Of a DNA stretch of 64,000 nt, positions 18,125 to 26,541 are shown in pieces. Position 1 is the first letter of the stretch, and every line of letters starts with the position of its first letter. The position numbers and the translations under genes are program-made. Source of the stretch: Ruegeria sp. HKCCA6707 (GTDB taxonomy: Bacteria > Pseudomonadota > Alphaproteobacteria > Rhodobacterales > Rhodobacteraceae); the NCBI RefSeq assembly GCF_013033515.1, contig NZ_WQEG01000006.1:124001-188000 (forward strand), read 5' to 3'. The notes beneath the pieces were generated by a model. The model searched no databases. It was not told where the DNA came from and saw only the letters and a program-made list of their open reading frames with translations.

Positions 18125-19111
18125 TCAGCACGACGCCATCAGGCGGGCCACGTCCAGCATGCGCGCAGAAAAGCCCCATTCATTGTCATACCAGCCAAAC
18201 ACGCGAATCTGCTGATCGCCGATCTGCCGTGTTTCGGGTCCAGCGATGACCAGCGATTCACTGCGGCTGCGCAGATCGGAAGAGACCAGGGGATCATCGG
18301 TCCAACCCAGCACAGGCGAGGCCGCGACAGCAGAGCGTAATGCCGTGTCGAATTCGGACGCCTGCATCTCGCGTCCAAGGGTCACCACCAGATCAACGGC
18401 GGACACACTGGCGGTGGGAACACGAACAGCGGCACCTGAAATACGGCCTGCAAGATGCGGAAGAACCTCATCAATCAGGTGAGTGGCGCTGGTGGTTGTG
18501 GGCACCATCGAAAGGGCTCCAGCGCGAGACCGGGCAAGATCGCCGCGTGGCGCGTCCACCATTGGTTGGCTGTTGGTGTAGCAATGGATCGTGGTCATAT
18601 GCGCCGATGCGACGCCCGCCACGGTATCGATAACCTTGATCAATGGTGCGAGCCCATTCGTAGTACAGGACGCGTTGGACACGATCTGCGCGTCACCCAG
18701 CGCGTCGTCGTTGGCTCCCAGCACAAGCGTGATCTCGGCGGCAGGCGATGGGCCAGAGATCAGCACTTTGCGAGCCCCCACACTCAGACCCTGGCGCGCG
18801 ACGTCTGAGGTGCGCGCAATGCCGGTGCAATCGAGCAGGACATCGACGCCTTGAAGGTTCACGCTGCTCAGATCCGCGCTGTGGGTCATCGGGAAACTGT
18901 GGCCATCGATATTGAGCGCAGCGCTCTCGGCCACGACATCACCGGCATAAGGTCCGAAGGTGCTGTCGTATTTGAACAGGTAAGCGCAGGTGTCCAGTGG
19001 TGCGATGTCATTGATCAACACCACCTCGACATCTGATCCCTGCGGCAGGGCCAGAACCTGACGCAGGGTAGTGCGGCCAATCCGACCGAATCCATTGATC
19101 GCGAGTTTCAT
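18125..19111 (-). CDS. Type I glyceraldehyde-3-phosphate dehydrogenase family protein
   Basis: 328-residue phosphorylating aldehyde dehydrogenase. NAD-binding GFGRIG is at residues 7-12, the catalytic cysteine is in NASCTTNG, the catalytic histidine in IHCYTNSQ, and the family C-terminus WYDNEWGFSARM is present. Two points differ from housekeeping GapA: the phosphate-binding loop usually written STGAA reads TTSAT here, and the HCYTN(S/D)Q context is closer to erythrose-4-phosphate dehydrogenase. Start ATG 19111 gives MKLAINGFGRIG; the upstream in-frame start would add 14 unrelated residues. The gene runs against the purine genes and is probably an independent paralogue. Substrate could be G3P, erythrose-4-phosphate or something else. 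Confidence 0.85.
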   Translation of the reverse strand: MKLAINGFGRIGRTTLRQVLALPQGSDVEVVLINDIAPLDTCAYLFKYDSTFGPYAGDVVAESAALNIDGHSFPMTHSADLSSVNLQGVDVLLDCTGIARTSDVARQGLSVGARKVLISGPSPAAEITLVLGANDDALGDAQIVSNASCTTNGLAPLIKVIDTVAGVASAHMTTIHCYTNSQPMVDAPRGDLARSRAGALSMVPTTTSATHLIDEVLPHLAGRISGAAVRVPTASVSAVDLVVTLGREMQASEFDTALRSAVAASPVLGWTDDPLVSSDLRSRSESLVIAGPETRQIGDQQIRVFGWYDNEWGFSARMLDVARLMASC

Positions 19112-19161
19112 GCGCAAGCTATGGCAGGAGGTCCCACGGACCTCAATGCCCATTCAAGGGC

Positions 19162-19488
19162 TTAGGATCCGCAGCTCACCTGCGAAAAGAACTGGCCCGA
19201 GATGTTTTGATACATGCTGTTCACAATAACCTTGCAGCCGGTGGCCTGTTGAATGGCCGCGATAGCCTGCGTGGTGCGCAGCATCGCAGGACGGCCAAAC
19301 GGGTTGAGGTTGTTGTTGTCGCGGGTTGCGCGATAAATCACCGGCTCATCGGCGACCTGAGTTACGGCCCATGTCCTTGTGAAAACCGTCACGGATTTGG
19401 TGTCTTCCGCTGCGGCCACCGGAGCCGAAAACACAGCTGAAAGTCCCAAGGTGCAGCAAAGGGTCAAAGTCAGGGCGCGCAATCGCAT
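19162..19488 (-). CDS. Small exported protein of unknown function
   Basis: 108 residues with a clear signal peptide (MRLRALTLTLCC to VAAAED, cleavage near residue 27) and a mature part of about 80 residues rich in Thr/Asn/Gln, containing RDNNNLNPFGRP and two cysteines near the C-terminus (GCKVIV, QVSCGS) that could form a disulfide in the periplasm. No family is recognised. It is tandem with, and 50 bp upstream of, the GAPDH-family gene, so they may share a transcript. Confidence 0.65.
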   Translation of the reverse strand: MRLRALTLTLCCTLGLSAVFSAPVAAAEDTKSVTVFTRTWAVTQVADEPVIYRATRDNNNLNPFGRPAMLRTTQAIAAIQQATGCKVIVNSMYQNISGQFFSQVSCGS

Positions 19489-19567
19489 AAAACAGTCTCC
19501 GTATTTGAATTTCTTTTATCTCATCAGATTGCGGCGGTTCTGTGAAGCCCCGATACGTAGGAACACC

Positions 19568-20398
19568 TCAGCGTGACAAAGACAGCGGCATATGCCGGTT
19601 TACATCTTTGTAGAGCAGGTAGCGAAAACGCCCCGGCCCCCCGGCATAACAGGCTTGCGGGCAGAAGGCGCGCAGCCACATATAGTCGCCAGCCTCGACC
19701 TCGACCCAATCCTGGTTGAGCCGGTAGACTGCCTTGCCTTCCAAAACATACAGCCCGTGTTCCATGACATGGGTTTCAGCGAAAGGAATGACGCCGCCGG
19801 GTTCAAAGGTGACGATGTTGACATGCATGTCGTGGCGCATGTCGTCGGGGTCGGCAAACCGTGTTGTGGCCCAGCGGCCTTCGGTGCCGGGCATGGGTGT
19901 TGGGGCAATCTCGCGTTCGTTGGCGATGATCGGATCGGGCAGGGGCAGGCCTTGGACCTGCTGGTAAGCTTTGCGGATCCAGTGAAACCGTGCGACCGGG
20001 CCTGCGCGATTGTGCAGCGTCCAGTCACTGCCCGGTGGGATATAGGCATAGCCGCCTTCCTCAAGCACGTGGCTTTCGCCACCCAGTGTCAAGGTAATCG
20101 CACCTTCCACAACAAACAGAACGCCCTGAGCCTTTGGGTCGGTTTCGGGGCGGTCGCTGCCGCCACCCGGTTGCACCTCCATAATGTATTGCGAAAAGGT
20201 TTCTGCAAACCCGCTGAGGGGGCGCGACAGGACCCAGAGGCGTGTGCCTGTCCAGAAGGGCAGGCAGCTTGTCACGATGTCACGCATCGTGCCTTTGGGG
20301 ATGACCGCATAAGCCTCGGTAAACATGGCGCGATCAGTCAAGAGCTGCGTCTGGTCGGGGTGCCCGCCCTGTGGCGCGTAATAGCTGGGGTGTTTCAT
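19568..20398 (-). CDS. allE: (S)-ureidoglycine aminohydrolase
   Basis: 276-residue bicupin (YlbA/UGHY family) that deaminates (S)-ureidoglycine to (S)-ureidoglycolate, the AllA substrate. Both cupin halves are visible: GAITLTLGGESHVLEEGGYA in the first and VTFEPGGVIPFAETHVMEHG in the second, the latter holding the probable metal ligands (Glu, His, His) of the active half. ATG 20398 starts MKHPSYYAPQGGH, typical of the family. Its presence implies that allantoate is processed by an amidohydrolase (AllC type), but no such gene is in this window. Confidence 0.92.
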   Translation of the reverse strand: MKHPSYYAPQGGHPDQTQLLTDRAMFTEAYAVIPKGTMRDIVTSCLPFWTGTRLWVLSRPLSGFAETFSQYIMEVQPGGGSDRPETDPKAQGVLFVVEGAITLTLGGESHVLEEGGYAYIPPGSDWTLHNRAGPVARFHWIRKAYQQVQGLPLPDPIIANEREIAPTPMPGTEGRWATTRFADPDDMRHDMHVNIVTFEPGGVIPFAETHVMEHGLYVLEGKAVYRLNQDWVEVEAGDYMWLRAFCPQACYAGGPGRFRYLLYKDVNRHMPLSLSR

Positions 20399-20561
20399 CT
20401 GCTGCCTCGGAGCTGTGTTGCAGTGACTATGGGGTGAAGTTGCATACGCGCCTAGAGTTGGCGTTGCGATAGGATTGTTCGGGATATTTTGAAGGTGGTC
20501 TTGGCGCTGCCGATTGGGCGCTGTAAGCTGATCTCAATACGTTTTAGCAGGAGGGGCCGCT

Positions 20562-20906
20562 ATGAATGCCCGCATTACTTTGGCCGTTATTTCGTTGGTA
20601 CTGGCTACAAGCGCCGCGCAGGCCAAGCCGCTGTCTCGGATCATCGCCGAGATGGGCCTGACTCCGGCAGATTTCGAGGTTGTCAGCGCCAATTCGAACG
20701 AACTTTTGGCAAGTGGGCCTTCGGCAGGCAAAGAACGCTCTTGGGTGAATGCTGAGACCGGGTCCAAGGGCGTGATCCGGATCGGGGCCGTTCAAGACAA
20801 TTGCGTCATTCTGCAACATTTCGTGGAACCGGCCGGTGAAAATGCGCGCGAGATCCGAACGCGGCGCTGCAACGACGGCAATGGCAACTGGATTTTGTCG
20901 CCCTGA
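20562..20906 (+). CDS. Small exported protein, 17-kDa-antigen-like C-terminus
   Basis: 114 residues: signal peptide (MNARITLAVISLVLATSAAQA) and a mature region ending SWVNAETGSKGVIRI...RRCNDGNGNWIL. The W-N-x-E-T-G...C...R-x-C-x-DGxGxW pattern recalls the C-terminal module of rickettsial 17-kDa surface antigen-like proteins, but the resemblance is by eye only. A good ribosome site (AGGAGGGG) precedes ATG 20562. It is divergent from allE and convergent with the dehydrogenase at 20917. Function unknown. Confidence 0.65.
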   Translation: MNARITLAVISLVLATSAAQAKPLSRIIAEMGLTPADFEVVSANSNELLASGPSAGKERSWVNAETGSKGVIRIGAVQDNCVILQHFVEPAGENAREIRTRRCNDGNGNWILSP

Positions 20907-20916
20907 CGGTGCGCGC

Positions 20917-21852
20917 TTAGTACCCGCGCGCGCGGTCAACCTCGTGCAACAGATCTGTACCCGCAGTGAGTCGGCGAAAGTTCTCAATAACATCGGTCAG
21001 CGCGTCGCCCAGGAACCAGCCCGATACATGTGGCGTGATCGTAACGCTGGGATGCTGCCAAAGGGGGCTATCGGCAGGTAATGGTTCTTTGCTGGTGACG
21101 TCCAGCACTGCGTGGCCGGGAGTACCTTGGTCCACCGCGGCGATCAGTGCCGCTTCGTCGATCAAATCGCCTCGGCCTGCGTTCAATAATTGGCTGCCAG
21201 GTTTCATCTGCGCCAACATCCGAGCATCGAACAAGCCCGTTGTGTCAGGAGTGGACGGCAGGATGGCGCAGACATGGTCGCATTGGCTCAATAGCTGCGG
21301 CAAAGCATCTGCACCATGCAGGCAGGTGACGCCTTGGATCTGCTTTGGCGATCGGCTCCATCCCATCACTTGAAACCCGATCATGTTCAACATCGCCGCG
21401 GTGCGGCTGCCGATATGGCCCAGACCCAGCACGCCCACGACAGTATCGGGCGTATATACGGGGGCTTTCGACACCCATTCCGACCGGCTCTGGGCGGCCT
21501 CATGAAACGCCATGTGCCTTTGGTGGCGCAGGATATAGGCCAGAAACCATTCGGCGATTCCCTGCGCCGGGGCGTCAGGCTTTAGACGGGTGACCCGAAT
21601 GTGGTCAGGCAGTGCGGGGTTATGAACAATTGTTTCGACCCCGGCGCCCAGCTTTTGGATCAGCTTCAGGTTTGGCAGGCCACGCATACGATCCGTATTC
21701 AGGTTCGCAACCGCCATCATCGTGATCTCTGCGGGATTGCCCAGGTTTTCGGGTGTGCGCAGGTCCAGATCCGGGGCGGATTTTCCGATATCTCGGGCGA
21801 GGTCCTCATTGCTAATCCATCCCGTCATTCCGGTTTCAATCAACAGAGCCAT
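20917..21852 (-). CDS. D-2-hydroxyacid dehydrogenase (glyoxylate/hydroxypyruvate reductase-like)
   Basis: 311-residue NAD(P)-dependent reductase. The Rossmann motif GVLGLGHIGSRTA lies near residues 140-152, LNAGRGDLID near the catalytic arginine, and the catalytic Glu/His pair in VTSKEPL and TITPHVSG. The GhrA-like fold and closeness to allA/allE, which release glyoxylate, make glyoxylate reduction to glycolate a fair inference, but other 2-oxoacids are possible. It is divergent from the acyl-CoA dehydrogenase gene. Confidence 0.85.
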   Translation of the reverse strand: MALLIETGMTGWISNEDLARDIGKSAPDLDLRTPENLGNPAEITMMAVANLNTDRMRGLPNLKLIQKLGAGVETIVHNPALPDHIRVTRLKPDAPAQGIAEWFLAYILRHQRHMAFHEAAQSRSEWVSKAPVYTPDTVVGVLGLGHIGSRTAAMLNMIGFQVMGWSRSPKQIQGVTCLHGADALPQLLSQCDHVCAILPSTPDTTGLFDARMLAQMKPGSQLLNAGRGDLIDEAALIAAVDQGTPGHAVLDVTSKEPLPADSPLWQHPSVTITPHVSGWFLGDALTDVIENFRRLTAGTDLLHEVDRARGY

Positions 21853-21883
21853 TCGCCGGTTCCTTACTTTGGAATTTCCTACA

Positions 21884-21898
21884 GTGACGTTCCGTCAC
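21884..21898. promoter_or_regulatory. Candidate operator palindrome upstream of acyl-CoA dehydrogenase
   Basis: GTGACG-TTC-CGTCAC, a perfect 6-bp inverted repeat with a 3-bp spacer, lies in the 126-bp divergent space between the hydroxyacid dehydrogenase and the acyl-CoA dehydrogenase. Its size and symmetry suit a TetR-type dimer, a class that often controls acyl-CoA catabolism. No regulator gene is adjacent. Confidence 0.4.
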
Positions 21899-21978
21899 CC
21901 AACTGGACGCCTGCGGCCAGCTAAGCCATCCTTCGGCCAAAGGTAAAGCCCATGCACCGGGGCCAAGGAGGATTTGCC

Positions 21979-23214
21979 ATGACCATGACATTTGGACTGC
22001 GTGAAGAGAATCAAGCTCTGTTGCAACGCGTGGCCGATATGATCCGAGACGAGGTCACGCCGCTGGAACAGGAATACCACGACGAAATCGGCAAGGGCGA
22101 CCGCTGGCAATATACAGAACGTCAGGCGGAAATCCTTGAGGGGCTCAAAGCCAAGGCCAAAGCGGCGGGTCTTTGGAATTTCTGGCTGACGGACAGCGAC
22201 AAGGGCTATGGGCTGACAACGGTTGAATATGCCTATTTCGCCGAAGAGATGGGCAAGACACCGCTTGGTGCCGAGGTGTTCAACTGCTCGGCCCCAGACA
22301 CCGGCAATATGGAAGTGTTCGAACGCTACGGCTCTGAAAAAATGAAGCAAGAGTGGCTGGAACCGCTGCTTGATGGGCAGATCCGTTCGGCCTATTTGAT
22401 GACCGAGCCGGATGTGGCCTCGTCAGATGCCACCAACATCTCGATGTCCTGTGTGCGCGATGGGGAAGATTACGTCCTGAACGGTGAAAAATGGTGGTCG
22501 TCCGGGGCCGGTGATCCCCGCTGTAAAGTTTACATCGTGATGGTCAAAACCGGTGGTGAAGACCTGCCCAAACATCAGCGTCAATCGATGATCGTGGTTC
22601 CGGCAGACAGCGCCGGCATCGAAATCCTGCGCCCGATGGAAGTCTATGGCCATGACGACGCGCCCCATGGTCACATGCATATCCGGTTTTCGGATGTGCG
22701 CGTTCCCGCTGAAAACATGCTGCTGGGTGAAGGCCGGGGGTTCGAGATCGCGCAGGGGCGTCTTGGGCCCGGACGCATTCACCACTGCATGCGCGCCATT
22801 GGTCAAGCCGAAGCCGCGTTGGAACAAATGTGCCAGCGGTCGCTGCGGCGTGAGGCGTTTGGCAAGAAACTGGCGCAGTTGGGGGCCAATTTCGACATTA
22901 TCGCCGAATGCCGGATGGAGATCGAAATGGCCCGACTGCTATGCCTGAAAGCGGCGTGGTACATGGATCAGGGCGATGCGCGGGCGGCAGCACCCTGGAT
23001 CAGCCAGATCAAAGTGATCGCGCCCCGGGTGGCCCTGAAGGTGATCGACGAAGCGGTGCAGATGTTTGGTGCACAAGGCATCAGCCAAGACACGCCACTG
23101 GCCAATGCCTGGACCCATGTGCGCACCCTGCGCCTTGCTGACGGGCCTGATGCGGTCCATCGCCGTCAGGTGGCGCGAGCCGAACTGAAGAAATACACTC
23201 AGGAAAAGGTCTAA
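21979..23214 (+). CDS. Acyl-CoA dehydrogenase family protein
   Basis: 411-residue FAD-dependent acyl-CoA dehydrogenase that introduces the alpha-beta double bond of a CoA thioester and passes electrons to ETF. Signatures: LMTEPDVASSDATN (FAD/substrate contact) near residues 136-149, NGEKWWSSGA, and a C-terminal MFGAQGISQDTPLA helix near residues 365-378. ATG 21979 follows AAGGAGGA, so a start 27 bp earlier is not used. It belongs to the larger acyl-CoA dehydrogenase type with an N-terminal helical extension (like ACAD10/11). A thioesterase gene begins 6 bp downstream, so they form an operon. Chain-length specificity is unknown. Confidence 0.9.
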   Translation: MTMTFGLREENQALLQRVADMIRDEVTPLEQEYHDEIGKGDRWQYTERQAEILEGLKAKAKAAGLWNFWLTDSDKGYGLTTVEYAYFAEEMGKTPLGAEVFNCSAPDTGNMEVFERYGSEKMKQEWLEPLLDGQIRSAYLMTEPDVASSDATNISMSCVRDGEDYVLNGEKWWSSGAGDPRCKVYIVMVKTGGEDLPKHQRQSMIVVPADSAGIEILRPMEVYGHDDAPHGHMHIRFSDVRVPAENMLLGEGRGFEIAQGRLGPGRIHHCMRAIGQAEAALEQMCQRSLRREAFGKKLAQLGANFDIIAECRMEIEMARLLCLKAAWYMDQGDARAAAPWISQIKVIAPRVALKVIDEAVQMFGAQGISQDTPLANAWTHVRTLRLADGPDAVHRRQVARAELKKYTQEKV

Positions 23215-23220
23215 GCACCT

Positions 23221-24030
23221 ATGTCTGCCCCCATCGACTTGGACCAGCACGCCTATTTCCACCTGCGCGATGACGGGGTTTTTGTGGGCAATGATGCCGC
23301 GCGGGGGCCGTGGTCGGCAGATCACTGCCATGCCGGGCCGGTGAGTGGCCTGATCGTGCGGGCCGCCGAGACCGAGATTGGCCCAGAAAAGATGCTGACC
23401 CGGCTGACGGTCGACTTGCTGCGGCCCTTGCCGCTTGCCGGGTTGCGCGTCGCCACCGAGACAACCCGGCACACCAAGACGCTGGGCACAACGCGGGTGA
23501 CTGTGCATGATCTGGACGACACGCTATGCGCGACGGCCACGACCATGCATCTGACCCGCCGTGATCTTGGTGATGTTCCCAATGTCGAACAGACCGGACC
23601 ACAGCTTGAGACAGTCGTGGACGGGCCGTTCCCCATCGGTGAAATGCGCCACGATCTGTCGGGCTTTGCGCATCATTCTGAAATTGCCTATCCCGAAGGC
23701 GGCAACCAGGGGGCCGGGCCCAAGACCATTTGGATGCGCACGCCGCAACTGCTGGAAGGCGAGGCCCAATCGCCGATTCAGGCGCTCTGTCCGTTGGCTG
23801 ACTGTGGCAACGGTATTTCGTGGAACGCGCCGACGACCCAGATGGGGTTCATGAACACGGATCTGACGGTGAATATCCACCGCGAACCTGTTTCGGACTG
23901 GCTCGCCTCTGACTCAGTCTCGCATTGGCAAAGCTCGGGGATCGGCATGTCGCAATCGATGCTCTATGACACGCAAGGGCCGGTTGGGACGGCTTTGCAA
24001 ACCCTGGTGCTGTTTCCACCGCATCGGTAA
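23221..24030 (+). CDS. TesB-like acyl-CoA thioesterase (double hotdog)
   Basis: 269 residues that read as two consecutive hotdog domains: the first starts with GPWSADHCHAGPVSGLIVRA, close to the family's GPWNP.HCHGGP.A pattern, and the second starts around residue 135. Such proteins hydrolyse acyl-CoA to acid and CoA. It lies 6 bp behind an acyl-CoA dehydrogenase, which suggests that both act on the same set of CoA esters. The active-site residues of TesB could not be placed with certainty. Confidence 0.78.
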   Translation: MSAPIDLDQHAYFHLRDDGVFVGNDAARGPWSADHCHAGPVSGLIVRAAETEIGPEKMLTRLTVDLLRPLPLAGLRVATETTRHTKTLGTTRVTVHDLDDTLCATATTMHLTRRDLGDVPNVEQTGPQLETVVDGPFPIGEMRHDLSGFAHHSEIAYPEGGNQGAGPKTIWMRTPQLLEGEAQSPIQALCPLADCGNGISWNAPTTQMGFMNTDLTVNIHREPVSDWLASDSVSHWQSSGIGMSQSMLYDTQGPVGTALQTLVLFPPHR

Positions 24031-24099
24031 TTGGCCGGTTTTCGCAGGAATGGGTGAATGTTGATTGCCCCTTGGGGGGCACCATTCTATCTTCGTATC

Positions 24100-24750
24100 A
24101 TGCGTATCTGGACCAAAGCCTTGATTGCGGTTTGTTTGCCCCTGTCGGCGGCAGCCCATCCGCATGTATTCATCGACACCGGGCTCGAGCTGATCATTAA
24201 TGAGACCGGTCAACTGACCCATGTTCGGGTGACCTGGGCGTATGATGAGTTCTATTCGTTGCTGATCCTCGAAGATTTTCGTCTGGACAATGACGCGGAC
24301 GGCATCCTGACCCAAGCCGAAACCGAGTATCTGACTGGTTTCGATGCACAGTGGGTCGAGGGCTATAATGGCGATCTCGTCATCGCGCGCGACGGTGTCG
24401 TTGTGCCGTTGTCCGGTCCGATGGAGCCGACAGCCACAACGGAGAACGGGCGTATTGTCACAACGCATTTGCGTGCCGTGGAAGGCGGTGGTGTGCCAGC
24501 CACCGGCCTGTCAGCCAAAGCGTTTGATGAGACCTATTACACCTATTACGACATGACCCGGCCGGTTACCGTAGAAGGTGGCTCGGCCTGCATGATCGAA
24601 CGGATTGATCCCGATATCGACGGTCAGCTTGCGCAGATGCAGGCGTTCCTTTTGACTCTGGATGCCGATTACGATCTGGAAGAAAACGACATTCCGCTGG
24701 TGGGCGAGAATTTTGCAACCGAGATCCGCCTGACATGTCCCGATACCTGA
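24100..24750 (+). CDS. DUF1007 family periplasmic protein
   Basis: 216 residues: signal peptide (MRIWTKALIAVCLPLSAAA) followed immediately by HPHVFIDTGLEL, the defining start of mature DUF1007 proteins with potential metal-binding histidines. Members are regularly encoded next to NicO/RcnA-type nickel-cobalt transporters, and here the next gene overlaps by 16 bp, so a periplasmic role in metal delivery is likely. ATG 24100 is preferred over 24058 because it gives a clean signal peptide. A calcium-binding-like DNDADGILTQAE stretch (near residues 65-76) is also visible. Confidence 0.82.
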   Translation: MRIWTKALIAVCLPLSAAAHPHVFIDTGLELIINETGQLTHVRVTWAYDEFYSLLILEDFRLDNDADGILTQAETEYLTGFDAQWVEGYNGDLVIARDGVVVPLSGPMEPTATTENGRIVTTHLRAVEGGGVPATGLSAKAFDETYYTYYDMTRPVTVEGGSACMIERIDPDIDGQLAQMQAFLLTLDADYDLEENDIPLVGENFATEIRLTCPDT

Positions 24751-25664
24751 TTATTCCGGTTTTTCTGGCCTGCGCAGTTCTGCTCTGGTTCTGGGGCAGC
24801 GGCGGGTTCGACAGCCTTGCGGCCTGGGCTGCGGGCGAACAAAGGGCGTTTCAGAACCAGATCGCCCGGTCTTTGCGGGCGGCAAAGGCGGAACAACCGG
24901 CAGCAGTCGCCACGCTTCTGGGTGTCTGTTTCGCCTACGGGTTTTTTCATGCGATCGGACCGGGGCACGGAAAGGTTCTGATCGGAGGCTATGGGCTGGG
25001 TCGACAAGTGGCCTTTTGGCGTCTGTCGGCCATCAGCGTATTATCCAGCCTGGGCCAAGCCGTGACAGCCGTTGTACTGGTCTATGCCGGAGTGTTGGTG
25101 TTCCAGATGTCGCGGCAGACGCTGGTTGGCACCACCGAGCGCATCATGGCACCTGTCAGCTATGGCGCAATTGCTCTGATCGGGTTGTGGTTGGTGTTTC
25201 GTGCCCTTCGTGGCTTTGCGCGACAGCATCAAAGTGACAAGGCGCAGGGCCATCATCACCATGATCATAGCCATGATCACCACCACGACGGAGAGGTCTG
25301 TTCAAGCTGCGGTCACAAACATGGCCCTACGGCAGAAGAGGTCGCAAATGTGGGATCGCTGCGAGAAGCTCTGGCGCTGATTGCGGGGATTGCGGTACGA
25401 CCGTGTACTGGCGCCTTGTTCGTTCTGATCCTGACCTGGCAGATGGGGATCGCGATGGTCGGTGTCGCGGGTGCTTTTGCCATGGCGCTGGGCACGGCGA
25501 CAGTCACCACATTGGTGGGCTGGACATCCTTTGGCCTGCGGGGCGGGTTGTTGGCCTCAGCCTCGGCCACGCGTTTTGCGGCGATCCTTGCGCCCACGAT
25601 CGAACTGCTTGCCGGTCTGATCATCGCGGCAATCGCCAGCGGCCTTTTGCTGCGCGCGATCTGA
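24735..25664 (+). CDS. NicO-family nickel/cobalt transporter
   Basis: 309-residue inner-membrane protein with about six hydrophobic segments, the family motif HAIGPGHGKVLIGGY near residues 74-88, and a His-rich cytoplasmic or periplasmic loop (residues about 173-200; HHHHDHSHDHHHDGE, then CSSCGHKH) followed by RPCTGALFVL. This layout is that of RcnA/NicO exporters or importers of Ni2+/Co2+. It is coupled to the upstream DUF1007 gene by overlap. Its stop is one base from the stop of the opposing truA. Direction of transport and metal cannot be read from sequence. Confidence 0.87.
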   Translation: MSRYLIIPVFLACAVLLWFWGSGGFDSLAAWAAGEQRAFQNQIARSLRAAKAEQPAAVATLLGVCFAYGFFHAIGPGHGKVLIGGYGLGRQVAFWRLSAISVLSSLGQAVTAVVLVYAGVLVFQMSRQTLVGTTERIMAPVSYGAIALIGLWLVFRALRGFARQHQSDKAQGHHHHDHSHDHHHDGEVCSSCGHKHGPTAEEVANVGSLREALALIAGIAVRPCTGALFVLILTWQMGIAMVGVAGAFAMALGTATVTTLVGWTSFGLRGGLLASASATRFAAILAPTIELLAGLIIAAIASGLLLRAI

Positions 25665-25665
25665 G

Positions 25666-26433
25666 TTAGTCAAACACCGGTTCAGGATAGCCAACCCGCG
25701 CCAGATACAACCCCTGCGGCGGGCAAACCGGCCCACAGGCGGCGCGGGTTTTGGCCTCTAACGCATCACGCACATCCTGCGGTGACCAGGCCCCGGCACC
25801 AACCCGTTCCAGCGTACCGACAAAGCTGCGCACCTGATTGTGCAGGAAGGACCGGGCGCGCACGTGGAAATGGATCTCGGGGCCGGAAAACCCTTGCAAC
25901 TGCTCGACGCGCAGCTCGTCCAGGGTCTTGACCGGGCTGGCTGCCTGACATATTGATGACCGAAACGTTGTGAAATCATGACGGCCCAGCAACATGTCCG
26001 CACCGGCCTGCATAGCGGTCACATCAAGCTCGTGGTTAATCTGCCAAACCTGACCCCTGTCATGGGTCGCAGGTGCGCGGCGCATCAGGATGCGGAACAG
26101 ATACTGACGTTCAAGCGCTGAAAACCGGGCGTGCCAGTCCTCGGCGACCCGTGCGGCGCTGACGATCGCCACCGGTTGCGGCTTGAGGTGATAATTCAAC
26201 GCCTCAGACAGGCGGAACGGGTCCCAATCCTTGACCAGATCGCAATGGGCCACTTGCCCCAACGCATGGACGCCCGCGTCCGTCCTCCCGGCAGCTGCTA
26301 TGGTGTGGTCGCCGGGTTGAATGCACGACAGGGCCCGTTCAATCGCACCCTGCACCGACGGTTGGTCCTTTTGCCGTTGCCATCCGGCAAACGGCTCCCC
26401 CTGGTATTCGACTTTCAGCGCGTATCTGGGCAT
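25666..26433 (-). CDS. truA: tRNA pseudouridine(38-40) synthase TruA
   Basis: Converts U38-U40 of the anticodon stem to pseudouridine in many tRNAs. The 255 residues start [19 protein letters not shown], and the catalytic aspartate is Asp52 in [24 protein letters not shown] near residue 190 is the second conserved motif. Length is typical. It is divergent from the ycjX gene and converges to one base on nicO. Confidence 0.96.
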   Translation of the reverse strand: MPRYALKVEYQGEPFAGWQRQKDQPSVQGAIERALSCIQPGDHTIAAAGRTDAGVHALGQVAHCDLVKDWDPFRLSEALNYHLKPQPVAIVSAARVAEDWHARFSALERQYLFRILMRRAPATHDRGQVWQINHELDVTAMQAGADMLLGRHDFTTFRSSICQAASPVKTLDELRVEQLQGFSGPEIHFHVRARSFLHNQVRSFVGTLERVGAGAWSPQDVRDALEAKTRAACGPVCPPQGLYLARVGYPEPVFD

Positions 26434-26541
26434 GTGCTGCTGGTAGCGCGCACGGCCAAAAGGGGCAAGAGCGGGAAAAGCGCTGGCATGTGCTGCGGGT
26501 GCTACCTATCTTGGGGGAAAGGATTTTTGCGGGGCGACAGA

